A stretch of 22,652 nucleotides of DNA from Clostridiaceae bacterium (GTDB lineage: Bacteria; Bacillota; Clostridia; Oscillospirales; Acutalibacteraceae). The stretch spans positions 1 to 22,652 of the forward strand of contig CAJGBX010000008.1 in the NCBI GenBank assembly GCA_904501685.1. The letters run 5' to 3'. Under the pieces are notes generated by a model. The model made no database searches and was not told the origin of the DNA. It saw nothing but the letters and a program-made list of their open reading frames with translations. Positions 1-6,705 of this stretch are shown here, piece by piece (positions within the stretch are counted from its first letter, which is position 1; every line of letters starts with the position of its first letter). Made by a program: the position numbers and the translations under genes.

Positions 1-570
1 AATATAAATAAACGACAACACGATACCGATAATAGCGTTATGCTTGATACCTAAGGTCGCAAACAGCCACGAGTTTTTAAACAGTGTTTTAAACTTGAAA
101 TCAAAGGTAATCATCAGTGTGTACTGATAAAACTTTGCAAAACTGAAGGCGGTAAAAAAGAACATTCCTGTGGCGAAAATCACAGCGGCAAAAACCTTGC
201 CAATCAGGTTGTTTTTCCACGAAATTATAAGCACATAAAAGTTAGCCGCCAAGATACCTAAAATTAAAAGATTGATAATGCCCAAGGGCAAGGCCTTTTT
301 CCAGTTTTTCTTAATCGCATCAAAAAAATCAGAGGTAGCAAAGCTATGACGGTCGCGCGCGGCCATACGGCAAACATATGCCATACCCACCTGACCCAAA
401 CCGACAGTAACCAACGGAAGACTTAACAAAACACACCAGAACTGTGCCGAAATCAGCTTCCAAAAGTTACGGAAATAAAGCTCAAAAAAGCGGAAGAAAC
501 CCCTTTTCTGAGGCTCATTCTTTGATACACCCTTGCCGGGAGTATCGTAATTTTTTCCAAAGAGTCCCAT
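1..570 (-). CDS. DUF624/YesL-like membrane protein, C-terminus cut by window edge
   Basis: The frame is open for 190 codons from an ATG at 568-570 to the window edge, so the C-terminus is missing. A soluble, basic N-terminus of about 35 residues is followed by hydrophobic segments near residues 37-66, 93-117, 123-155 and 178-190. An early 'G-Q-V-G-M-A-Y' stretch and a cytoplasmic loop with 'SDFFDAIKKNWKKALP' fit the DUF624 (YesL) family as I know it; that is recognition by eye, not a search. DUF624 genes commonly sit with LplB/YtcP-type oligosaccharide ABC transporters, whose permeases occur at the right of this window. The start shares one base with the upstream stop (TAATG), with a GGTGG-like ribosome site inside that gene, so translation is probably coupled. 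The molecular function of the family is not established. Confidence 0.75.
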   Translation of the reverse strand, partial: MGLFGKNYDTPGKGVSKNEPQKRGFFRFFELYFRNFWKLISAQFWCVLLSLPLVTVGLGQVGMAYVCRMAARDRHSFATSDFFDAIKKNWKKALPLGIINLLILGILAANFYVLIISWKNNLIGKVFAAVIFATGMFFFTAFSFAKFYQYTLMITFDFKFKTLFKNSWLFATLGIKHNAIIGIVLSFIYI

Positions 571-1328
571 TATCTTCCACCCAGCCTTCTGACGTTAGTC
601 TGTTTTTTTGTGCTGTTATAAAGCAACTTGGAAACCCAAGAATCCTCGTTATAGCAAATAAGGTACATCAATCCACTAAAGCCGATAAACAAAATGATAT
701 AAAGGCCCGAAGCGATAACCCACCACCATTCAGCAGAATGCAGGCTCGTTTCAACATTTGTAATGATATCATTTATAGGCTTTACGGGGCCAAGAATGAT
801 AAAGCGGTAAACCCAGAAAAACCAATCTGAAGCCTTATTCTGTGGTAACATTCTCAGAATAATGGCTGCTACATAAAACACAGCCGAGGGGACTGCCGAA
901 ATCAAGCCGATTTTAAAGCCGCGAGTCTTATCAAAAGCGGCACCGTCAAAATCACTTGCCCCGCGGTCCTTTGCGGCAGTATTCGCCAAAACAGTACCCG
1001 CCGTACAGAACAAAATACCTACACTGCAAACGGTACTCAAAACAACCTCAACTACCTTTGCACTCTTAGGCATTTTTGAATAAACTGCCAAAGCACGGAA
1101 CTTCTGTGTATCCAAATCCTCAGGCATATCCTCTTTATTATAGGTTGTAACATACGACCCCTCGGGATTACTCTCATCCACTTGGGTTACGTCGTATATT
1201 TTATATGCCACAACCTCGGTAGAAAAACTGTTAATCAACGAATAAAATGATATCTGTACAAACAGACAAATAAAAGCACTGAACAACGCCATTCCAATCA
1301 TTTTACGAGCGGCAGCAAAGTTGCTCAT
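570..1328 (-). CDS. Polytopic membrane protein of unknown function, coupled to the DUF624 gene
   Basis: 252 residues. Hydrophobic segments lie near residues 9-33, 93-117, 139-161, 168-182 and 203-226, suggesting about five membrane helices. A polar, acidic stretch of about 55 residues follows the first helix and is probably outside the cell. The C-terminus is basic and likely cytoplasmic. I do not recognise a named family. The overall plan (short N-terminal helix, paired helices, an 'A-A-K-D-R-G' loop comparable to 'A-A-R-D-R-H' in the next gene) suggests a divergent relative of the DUF624 protein, perhaps an old duplication. That is an inference. The ATG at 1326-1328 has a good ribosome site (GAGGTGAT). 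The stop overlaps the next ATG as TAATG, so the two are very likely made together and may interact. Confidence 0.75.
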   Translation of the reverse strand: MSNFAAARKMIGMALFSAFICLFVQISFYSLINSFSTEVVAYKIYDVTQVDESNPEGSYVTTYNKEDMPEDLDTQKFRALAVYSKMPKSAKVVEVVLSTVCSVGILFCTAGTVLANTAAKDRGASDFDGAAFDKTRGFKIGLISAVPSAVFYVAAIILRMLPQNKASDWFFWVYRFIILGPVKPINDIITNVETSLHSAEWWWVIASGLYIILFIGFSGLMYLICYNEDSWVSKLLYNSTKKQTNVRRLGGR

Positions 1329-1412
1329 TTTATCACCTCATACTGTCATTTAGCCAAAGCATTCAAGCCCGAATCAGATTTTGGGATTAGGATTTAATGC
1401 TGTGGCATTGTT

Positions 1413-1465
1413 AAAAAGGGTAAACGAGACCGACGCTAGTTAAAAAAGGCGGTTTTCGCTTACCC
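1413..1465 (-). terminator. Rho-independent terminator after the IspH-S1 gene
   Basis: Read on the minus strand, GGGTAAGCGA (1456-1465) pairs with TCGTTTACCC (1418-1427), including one G-U pair. The stem is extended inward by ACCG/CGGT (1450-1453 with 1429-1432). A run of five T follows at 1417-1413. It begins about 24 bases past the stop codon and closes the flavoprotein-cmk-ispH transcript. Confidence 0.8.
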
Positions 1466-1488
1466 TCAAAAAATCTAACTTAAGTAAA

Positions 1489-3414
1489 TTACTCCTCGGT
1501 AACAGCTGCTTCCTCAGCCGGAGCCTCTGCAGATTCCTCGGTCTTTTCAATAAGAGCGCGAATAGAAAGACTTACACGCTTCTTGTCAAGATCAATATCA
1601 ATAATCTTAGCAGTGATTTCCTGACCGACCTTCAATTCGTCAGCCGGCTTCTCGATACGGCGGTCTGCAATCTGTGAAATATGAACGAGACCGTCAACAC
1701 CTGCAATAATTTTTGCAAATGCACCGTAGGAGGTCATGCTGACAACCTTAGCGGTAACAACATCGCCGACACTGTACTTAGCCTTAAAGATTTCCCAAGG
1801 ATTCTCGTCAGCCTTCTTGTAACCCAAGGAAATTTTCTTCTTTTCCTCGTCGATAGCCTTAACGTAAACCTCGAGAGTATCGCCAACACTAACTACCTCG
1901 TTGGGATTCTTGATGCGTTCCCAAGAAAGCTCGGAAATATGGACCATACCGTCAACTCCGCCCAAATCAACGAATGCACCGTAGCCGGTCAAGGATTTAA
2001 CGGTACCGGTGAAGCGGTCGCCGACCTTTACTTCTGCCCAGAACTTCTCCTGCTCAGCCGAACGGAGCTCACGAAGAACAACACGTGCAGAACCGATAAC
2101 TCTGCGGCGCTGACCGATTTCAATGATACGGAACTTGATAGGCTGACCCTTTAAGACCGACAAATCATCAGTTCTGGACAAGGTTGCCTGAGAAGCAGGA
2201 ATAAATACTCTGATGCCATAACAGAAGGCAACTACGCCGCCCTTAACAACATCTGCAACGGTAGACTCGATAACCTCACCGCTTTCCTTTGCGGCAACTA
2301 CCTTGTCCCAACCTGCAATAGCGTCAAAACGCTTTTTGGAAAGCATAACAGTGCCTTCCTGGTCATTGGTACGCATAATAATAAGGTCAAGCTCATCGCC
2401 TACCTTTACAGCCTCGGTAAGCTTTACACTCGGGTCGTTCGAGAACTCAGCTTCGGTAACGTAGCCGGTATGCTTTCTGCCAATGTCAACCTGAATCTCG
2501 GTCGGAGATACGGCGAGAACAATGCCCTTTACCTTCTGGTCTGTATTTGAACTGCTTTCGGTTGCCTTAAGCATCTCCTCGAAAGTCATTTCATCGTTGA
2601 TAATTTCCCCTTGTACGGGTGTCTGCAATTCTTGCATGGTTTTTAGAACCTCCTTTATTATACCGGACGGTGTTGAAGCACCGGCCACAACTCCAATAAG
2701 CTCACATCCGAGAAAAAACGATTGATTGATTTCATCAGCGGTTTCAACGTGAACAGTTTTTTCACATTGTGCCTTACAAACATCATACAGCTTGCAGGTG
2801 TTTGAGCTATGCTTTCCGCCGACCACAATCATGGCATCACATTTAGTCGCCAAATCGTAAGCCTCTTGCTGTCTTTTTGAAGTAGCATTACATATTGTAT
2901 CAAAAACAATTGCATTTGTATATACTTTTTTTAAAAATTTTTCGCATTTTTTCCAAAGTTCTGTATTAAAAGTGGTTTGTGACACGACACAAATCGGTTT
3001 TTTTACCAAATCCTCATACTTTTCCGACAACAGAGTCAACTCTTCAAGGGTTTCAAAAACAAAAAATTCTCCCGTACAGTGTCCGATTATACCCTCGACC
3101 TCTTTATGATTTCGGTCGCCGGCAATTAAAACCGTCTGGCCCTTCTCGCCTGCCTTAGCAACAATTTTATGAATTTTTGCCACAAAAGGACAGGTTGCAT
3201 CAGCAACAGTCAGTCCCATTTCACCTGCCCGGTCGGTAACGGCACTTGCCACACCGTGAGAGCGAAGTACCAAAACCTCGTCCGGCTTTACATCATCCGG
3301 ACCCTCGACAATTCTTGCTCCCCGTTGACCCAACTCCTCAACCAACTGCGGATTATGTATAATCGGTCCCATGGTTGCGACCTTTTTTTTATTTTCAAGC
3401 AGCTCCTCTACCAT
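1489..3414 (-). CDS. ispH: IspH (HMBPP reductase)-ribosomal protein S1 fusion, lacking its N-terminal exon-equivalent because of an upstream in-frame stop
   Basis: 641 residues from the first ATG after an in-frame TAA. Residues 1-270 are IspH, the last enzyme of the MEP isoprenoid pathway, which reduces HMBPP to IPP and DMAPP with a [4Fe-4S] cluster. Visible landmarks are His20, His53, Cys75 (DATCPFV), His103/Glu105, SQTT at 145-148, Cys175 (TICNATSKRQ) and the STPSG loop at 247-251. Residues 294-620 hold four S1 RNA-binding domains (about 294-362, 378-446, 463-533, 548-618), followed by an acidic tail. This fusion is a known Clostridia arrangement. The first cluster ligand (GFCFGV) is encoded upstream in the same frame but cut off by TAA at 3415-3417 (next feature). 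As written, the product lacks one of three cluster cysteines, and ATG 3414 has no clear ribosome site. Identity is certain; whether IspH is active is not. Confidence 0.9.
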   Translation of the reverse strand: MVEELLENKKKVATMGPIIHNPQLVEELGQRGARIVEGPDDVKPDEVLVLRSHGVASAVTDRAGEMGLTVADATCPFVAKIHKIVAKAGEKGQTVLIAGDRNHKEVEGIIGHCTGEFFVFETLEELTLLSEKYEDLVKKPICVVSQTTFNTELWKKCEKFLKKVYTNAIVFDTICNATSKRQQEAYDLATKCDAMIVVGGKHSSNTCKLYDVCKAQCEKTVHVETADEINQSFFLGCELIGVVAGASTPSGIIKEVLKTMQELQTPVQGEIINDEMTFEEMLKATESSSNTDQKVKGIVLAVSPTEIQVDIGRKHTGYVTEAEFSNDPSVKLTEAVKVGDELDLIIMRTNDQEGTVMLSKKRFDAIAGWDKVVAAKESGEVIESTVADVVKGGVVAFCYGIRVFIPASQATLSRTDDLSVLKGQPIKFRIIEIGQRRRVIGSARVVLRELRSAEQEKFWAEVKVGDRFTGTVKSLTGYGAFVDLGGVDGMVHISELSWERIKNPNEVVSVGDTLEVYVKAIDEEKKKISLGYKKADENPWEIFKAKYSVGDVVTAKVVSMTSYGAFAKIIAGVDGLVHISQIADRRIEKPADELKVGQEITAKIIDIDLDKKRVSLSIRALIEKTEESAEAPAEEAAVTEE

Positions 3415-3477
3415 TTATACTGCACGGTTCACGCCGAAGCAGAAACCTGCGGTAGAGGCTAAAACTATTTTCCTCAA
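3415..3477 (-). pseudogene. Severed IspH N-terminus with in-frame TAA at 3415-3417
   Basis: Reading on from the cmk stop, a TTG at 3475-3477 with a GGAG site nine bases upstream opens a frame. It encodes about 20 residues including the IspH hallmark AGFCFGVNRAV, with the first [4Fe-4S] cysteine at 3439-3441. The next codon is TAA, and the frame then continues directly into MVEELLENKK of the main gene. No frameshift is needed: replacing the one codon restores a normal full-length IspH, in which the position normally holds a sense codon between AV and MV. This is therefore a nonsense mutation, a base-call error, or much less likely programmed readthrough. TAA is used as an ordinary stop throughout the window. 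Confidence 0.85.
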
Positions 3478-3478
3478 T

Positions 3479-4165
3479 TTATATTTCTCCGTTTAATTTT
3501 TCTTCTACTACTTTTTGCATTGCACAAACTGCACCCTCTAAATCCAAATCTGAAGTATCGACAATAACCGACTCTTCAGACGGTCTTAACGGTGCGACCT
3601 CTCTGTTCATATCCTGCTCGTCACGCTTAATGAGGTCGGCCAAAACATCCGAAAATTCAATCCCTTTGCCTTTTAAGACCAGCTCATCATATCTGCGTTT
3701 TGCCCTGATTTCGGGTGAAGCGGTCAAAAAAATCTTGACCTTGGCGTCAGGCAGAACCACCGTTGCAATATCACGTCCGTCCATAACGACGTTATGCTCC
3801 TCGGCCAATTTTCTCTGCAGTCCCAATAAAAAAGCCCTTACCTCGGGGATAGCAGAAGTATCAGAGGCCATCATCGAAACCTCAGGCGTGCGGATTAAAT
3901 CCGACACATCCTCGCCGTTTAATATAACCCTTTGCTCACCGCCGATATACTTTATATCAACCGAAATTGTGCCGATATGCTCAATTACCCTGCCGACCTC
4001 AGCCGGATTAATGCCGTTCTTTAAAACACTCAAAGCAACGGTACGGTAAAGTGCACCGGTATCAACATAAATATAACCCGTTTTCTCGGCCAATTTGCGT
4101 GCAATGGTGCTTTTACCGGCACCTGCAGGACCGTCAATGGCAATTGCAACTGTATTCTTTGACAT
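3479..4165 (-). CDS. cmk: Cytidylate kinase
   Basis: 228 residues. It phosphorylates CMP and dCMP with ATP in pyrimidine nucleotide recycling, in the cytoplasm. The P-loop DGPAGAGKS lies at residues 11-19, followed by YVDTGALYRT, which is characteristic of bacterial CMP kinases. MDGRDIATVVLPDAKVKIFL and the RAKRRYDEL lid region come later, and the length matches the family. I chose ATG 4163-4165 because GGAG lies seven bases upstream and the protein then starts just before the P-loop strand. A longer in-frame extension upstream overlaps the previous gene and has no family match. The gene lies between the HI0933-type flavoprotein (25-base gap) and the IspH-S1 frame, which starts one base after its TAA. 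The order cmk then ispH-S1 is common in Clostridia. Confidence 0.96.
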   Translation of the reverse strand: MSKNTVAIAIDGPAGAGKSTIARKLAEKTGYIYVDTGALYRTVALSVLKNGINPAEVGRVIEHIGTISVDIKYIGGEQRVILNGEDVSDLIRTPEVSMMASDTSAIPEVRAFLLGLQRKLAEEHNVVMDGRDIATVVLPDAKVKIFLTASPEIRAKRRYDELVLKGKGIEFSDVLADLIKRDEQDMNREVAPLRPSEESVIVDTSDLDLEGAVCAMQKVVEEKLNGEI

Positions 4166-4190
4166 AACAAAACTCCAATTAATATTAATT

Positions 4191-5429
4191 TTAATATCTT
4201 CCGCCTGCCGATTCACCGGCCGAATATCCGGTTGAAAAAGCAATTTGCAGGTTAAATCCGCCGGTGAAGGCGTCTAAATCCAAAACCTCACCTGCAAAAT
4301 AAAGTCCTGAAATTAATTTAGACTCCATAGTTTTGGGGTTAACCTCTGAAAGTGACACACCGCCTTTAGTGACAATTGCCTCATCAACAGGGCGGAAACC
4401 GGTCACCGTCAAGGTTAAATTCTTCAATAATCTCACCAAGCCCTGACGTTGCTCGCGTGTGACTTGGTTGATTTTAGCGCCAGGCTCGATTTTAGACAGC
4501 TTGACAATAACGGGAATCAGCTTTCGAGGTAAAAGCTCGCCTAAGGAGTTGATAAAATCCTTATTTTTATTAGCTTCAAAATCTCTGAGCAACCGTTCGT
4601 CAAGCTTTTCCTCACTCAATGCAGGCTTAAGGTCGATTACCACCCTATAATCCCCATTCTCAGGTTCCCTTATATAAGCCGAAGCACTCAGCATCACCGG
4701 TCCCGAAAGACCGTAATGGGTAAACATAAGCTCACCGAAATCAGTATAAACCGGCTTTGCCGAATCACCCTTAAAAACAGAAATGCCGATATTTTTAAGT
4801 CCTAAGCCTTGTGCCGCCGAGCACCATCCCTCGGCCACGTTTACGGGCACCAGCGACGGACGAAGCTCGGTCACAGTATGCCCTTTTGCCCTTGCAAGAC
4901 AGTATCCGTCGCCGGTTGAACCGGTCAAGGGATAGGACAAGCCGCCGGTAGCTATTATCACGCTGTCAGCAGTAAAACTGTGTCCACTTTCGCACTTAAC
5001 ACCTAAAATCACACCGTTTTCAACCGTAAGCTCGGTCACACGCTCTTGTATAATCCTGACACCGGCCTCACGAACGGCACGCACCAAGCCATCAACAATA
5101 TCGACCGCCTTATCACTTTCGGGGAAAACACGGTTTCCGCGTTCGGTTTTAAGCGGCACGCCGTAACGTTCAAAGAAGCTCATAGTGTCTTGCGAGGTAA
5201 AATTTGAAAACGCCGAATACATAAACCGACCGTTACCGGTCACCGCATTAACCAAGCCGTTCAAATCTGTATTATTAGTGACATTACACCTGCCCTTGCC
5301 GGTTATCATAAGCTTTCTTGCAGGTCTTGAGTTACGCTCTAAAACCGTAACCTCAGCACCGAGCATGGCGGCAGAATATGCCGCCATAAGTCCTGCGGCA
5401 CCGCCGCCGACAACCAACACTGCTGCCAT
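4191..5429 (-). CDS. NAD(P)/FAD-dependent oxidoreductase of the HI0933 (YhiN/BaiN) family
   Basis: 412 residues. The N-terminus has the dinucleotide-binding GGGAAGLMAA (8-17), followed by ERN at the end of the second strand and the family signature TGKGRCNVTN (43-52). GNRVFPESDKA, an ATGGLSYPLTGSTGDGY segment and a C-terminal fingerprint TKGGVSLSEVNP...GLYFAGEVLDLDAFTGGFNLQ also match HI0933-type flavoproteins. Members are FAD enzymes. One branch (BaiN) has been linked to bile-acid double-bond reduction, but most members, often found beside cmk as here, have no proven substrate. I would not assign bile-acid activity. The start at ATG 5427-5429 is set by a strong AAAGGAGG site. A longer open frame runs upstream through the hairpin element but is noncoding in character. 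It is the first gene of the cmk-ispH transcript. Confidence 0.92.
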   Translation of the reverse strand: MAAVLVVGGGAAGLMAAYSAAMLGAEVTVLERNSRPARKLMITGKGRCNVTNNTDLNGLVNAVTGNGRFMYSAFSNFTSQDTMSFFERYGVPLKTERGNRVFPESDKAVDIVDGLVRAVREAGVRIIQERVTELTVENGVILGVKCESGHSFTADSVIIATGGLSYPLTGSTGDGYCLARAKGHTVTELRPSLVPVNVAEGWCSAAQGLGLKNIGISVFKGDSAKPVYTDFGELMFTHYGLSGPVMLSASAYIREPENGDYRVVIDLKPALSEEKLDERLLRDFEANKNKDFINSLGELLPRKLIPVIVKLSKIEPGAKINQVTREQRQGLVRLLKNLTLTVTGFRPVDEAIVTKGGVSLSEVNPKTMESKLISGLYFAGEVLDLDAFTGGFNLQIAFSTGYSAGESAGGRY

Positions 5430-5460
5430 ATTCCGCCCTCCTTTAGTGTTAACTTCAATT

Positions 5461-5489
5461 ATTATAATGAAAAAGGTTAGGCGAAACAA
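5461..5489 (-). promoter_or_regulatory. Sigma-A promoter for the flavoprotein-cmk-ispH operon
   Basis: On the minus strand TTGTTT (5489-5484) and TATAAT (5466-5461) are separated by 17 bases. Transcription would begin near 5454, about 25 bases before the ATG at 5429, which fits a short leader carrying AAAGGAGG. The promoter lies inside one end of the hairpin-array element. A second TATAAT with an extended -10 (TGTTATAAT, 5667-5659) lies at the other end, over the queT stop codon, and could also be used. Confidence 0.6.
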
Positions 5490-5665
5490 TCCTGTTTCGC
5501 CACAAAATCTTTGATTTTGCGACAAATTTTTAATAAAAATTTGTCCTTTTTCATTGAAATGAGTGTCGTGCAAAATTAAATTGCAATTTAATTTTGCTAA
5601 AGCCACTTGAAAAGTGGCTTGTCGAAACGCCTTTAGAACGTTTCGACTAACTACAATCATTATAA
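5461..5665. repeat. Six-hairpin array with outer stem and imperfect terminal inverted repeats; possible miniature mobile element
   Basis: Consecutive inverted repeats fill almost the whole gap. Stems are 5480-5487/5494-5501 (8 bp), 5503-5509/5513-5519 (7 bp), 5521-5531/5535-5545 (11 bp), 5570-5582/5585-5597 (13 bp, perfect palindrome), 5600-5608/5612-5620 (9 bp) and 5621-5629/5639-5647 (9 bp). An outer 11-bp stem (5466-5476 with 5545-5555) encloses the first three, giving a cloverleaf-like fold. GTTAGGCGAAAC near the left end and GTTAGTCGAAAC, reading inward from the right end on the opposite strand, match at 11 of 12 bases. ATTATAA occurs directly repeated at 5461-5467 and 5659-5665, like a target-site duplication, although AT-rich. 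No coding capacity is visible. No second copy occurs in this window, so its repetitive nature is inferred. Confidence 0.65.
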
Positions 5666-6172
5666 CAAACCATTTAAATGCCTTTTTGCACCAAAATAAA
5701 TCGGTATTCCTAAAACCGTACAAACCGCTATTTCACCCAACGCAATCTCTAACGCCGTTAAGCAAAAGCCAACCCAAGTAACACCTTCCGGCAAAAACCA
5801 AACGATTTCAAGACCGATTAGCACTGCGTTAAAAACTGTCGGCGGTAAAATCGATATGTAGGGTGTCAGCTTACCGCACACCTTAGACAAAAGCCTTATT
5901 GTAACCGCTGAAAGTCCAGTGGCTATAGTACCCACAATAACATCAATCAGCCCAAAGGGACTTGCAATATTGCCGATTATACAGCCTATCATAAGACCCG
6001 GTACTGCAGCCGGCGTGAACGCCGCTAATATATTCAAGGCTTCGGACAATCGAAACTGTATATTGCCGTAGGCCAGGCCAAGTGCCGCCGAAACATAGGT
6101 TAAAACCGCATAGGCGGCCGCAATTAACGCAGCCGTCACAACAAAGCGTGACAGCACAATTTTGCTCTTCAT
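5660..6172 (-). CDS. queT: QueT-type ECF transporter substrate-binding (S) subunit, predicted queuosine-precursor uptake
   Basis: 170 residues, nearly all hydrophobic, with about five to six membrane segments. The N-terminal part (TAALIAAAYAVLTYV...YGNIQFRLSEALNILAAF) and the following PAAVPGLMIGCIIGN and 'LIDVIVGTIAT' stretches match the QueT family as I know it. QueT proteins are S components that bind a queuosine precursor (preQ1/preQ0) and work with the shared ECF T-subunit and ATPases encoded elsewhere. ATG 6170-6172 has a CGGAGG site eight bases upstream. The 85-base gap before it is structured (separate entry), which fits the known habit of preQ1 riboswitches preceding queT-like genes. 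The gene stop overlaps the edge of the hairpin element. Confidence 0.88.
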   Translation of the reverse strand: MKSKIVLSRFVVTAALIAAAYAVLTYVSAALGLAYGNIQFRLSEALNILAAFTPAAVPGLMIGCIIGNIASPFGLIDVIVGTIATGLSAVTIRLLSKVCGKLTPYISILPPTVFNAVLIGLEIVWFLPEGVTWVGFCLTALEIALGEIAVCTVLGIPIYFGAKRHLNGLL

Positions 6173-6257
6173 TAAAATTCCTCCGTAGTTTTGTTTATAC
6201 TGACGAAAATCTAACCCGTCAGCTTAAGGTCAGGATTTTGCGAACTGACCGTAAAAT
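6173..6257 (-). promoter_or_regulatory. Structured queT leader, candidate preQ1-sensing riboswitch
   Basis: On the minus strand two perfect 6-bp hairpins follow each other: GGTCAG/CTGACC (6245-6250 with 6228-6233) and CTGACG/CGTCAG (6217-6222 with 6200-6205). Each has an 11-base loop. An A-rich tail (TATAAACAAAACTA) then runs directly into the CGGAGG ribosome site. The second hairpin loop contains TTAG, which could pair with CTA in the tail to form a pseudoknot beside the ribosome site, as in class I preQ1 riboswitches. The base expected to contact the ligand after the first stem strand is G rather than U, so the match is incomplete. A class III preQ1 element or an unnamed leader is possible. 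Confidence 0.45.
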
Positions 6258-6701
6258 TTATTTGTTCAAATATTGTTGATAAGCACTGACTGCCAAAGCA
6301 TCACATCGCTCGTTTTCCTCATGTCCGGCGTGGCCCTTAATCCAATTGAAGGTCACACTGTGACGCTCGCACTGATTTAACAGTAACTCCCACAAATCAG
6401 AATTAAGTGCCGGCTTTCTGTCAGCCTTTTTCCAACCGTTTTTACGCCAACTTTCTGCCCAACCCTTGGTAATTCCGTTAACAACATACTGCGAATCAGT
6501 GGTTAACTGCACTTCACAAGGCTCTTTGAGAAGTGACAGCGCCTTAATGCAGGCCGTCAGCTCCATACGATTGTTGGTAGTTTCGGCCTCACCTCCCGAA
6601 AGTTCCCTCTCGGTTGTGTTATAGCGAAGCACCGCACCCCAACCGCCGGGACCCGGGTTACCCGAGCAAGCACCGTCGGTAAAAATAAATACCTTTTTCA
6701 T
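6258..6701 (-). CDS. rnhA: Ribonuclease HI
   Basis: 147 residues, typical for bacterial RNase HI. The enzyme cuts the RNA strand of RNA-DNA hybrids, removing primers and R-loops. All four acidic catalytic residues are visible: Asp9 (FTDGACSGNPGPGGWG), Glu47 (NNRMELTA), Asp69 (TTDSQYV) and Asp134 (ERCDALA). The flexible-loop histidine is His124 (KGHAGH). The basic handle region GWAESWRKNGWKK (80-92) is also present. The start lies four bases after the lexA stop. Its ribosome site is weak (AGAAAG), so translation is probably coupled to lexA. The neighbourhood (lexA, rnhA) has a genome-maintenance flavour. Confidence 0.97.
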   Translation of the reverse strand: MKKVFIFTDGACSGNPGPGGWGAVLRYNTTERELSGGEAETTNNRMELTACIKALSLLKEPCEVQLTTDSQYVVNGITKGWAESWRKNGWKKADRKPALNSDLWELLLNQCERHSVTFNWIKGHAGHEENERCDALAVSAYQQYLNK

Positions 6702-6705
6702 ACGC

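Noticed and set aside
3415..3417. Stop codon reassignment or programmed recoding as the explanation of the ispH TAA
   Set aside because: TAA ends many ordinary genes in this window (cmk, the flavoprotein, queT, lexA, alaS), and no recoding structure was seen. Mutation or sequencing error is simpler.
4166..4243. 26-codon extension of cmk
   Set aside because: It overlaps the flavoprotein gene and lacks a ribosome site. The ATG at 4165 has GGAG at the right distance and matches the family start.
5430..5723. N-terminal extension of the flavoprotein frame through the hairpin element
   Set aside because: The extension has no family similarity and runs through palindromic DNA. The strong AAAGGAGG and the FAD-binding strand place the start at 5429.
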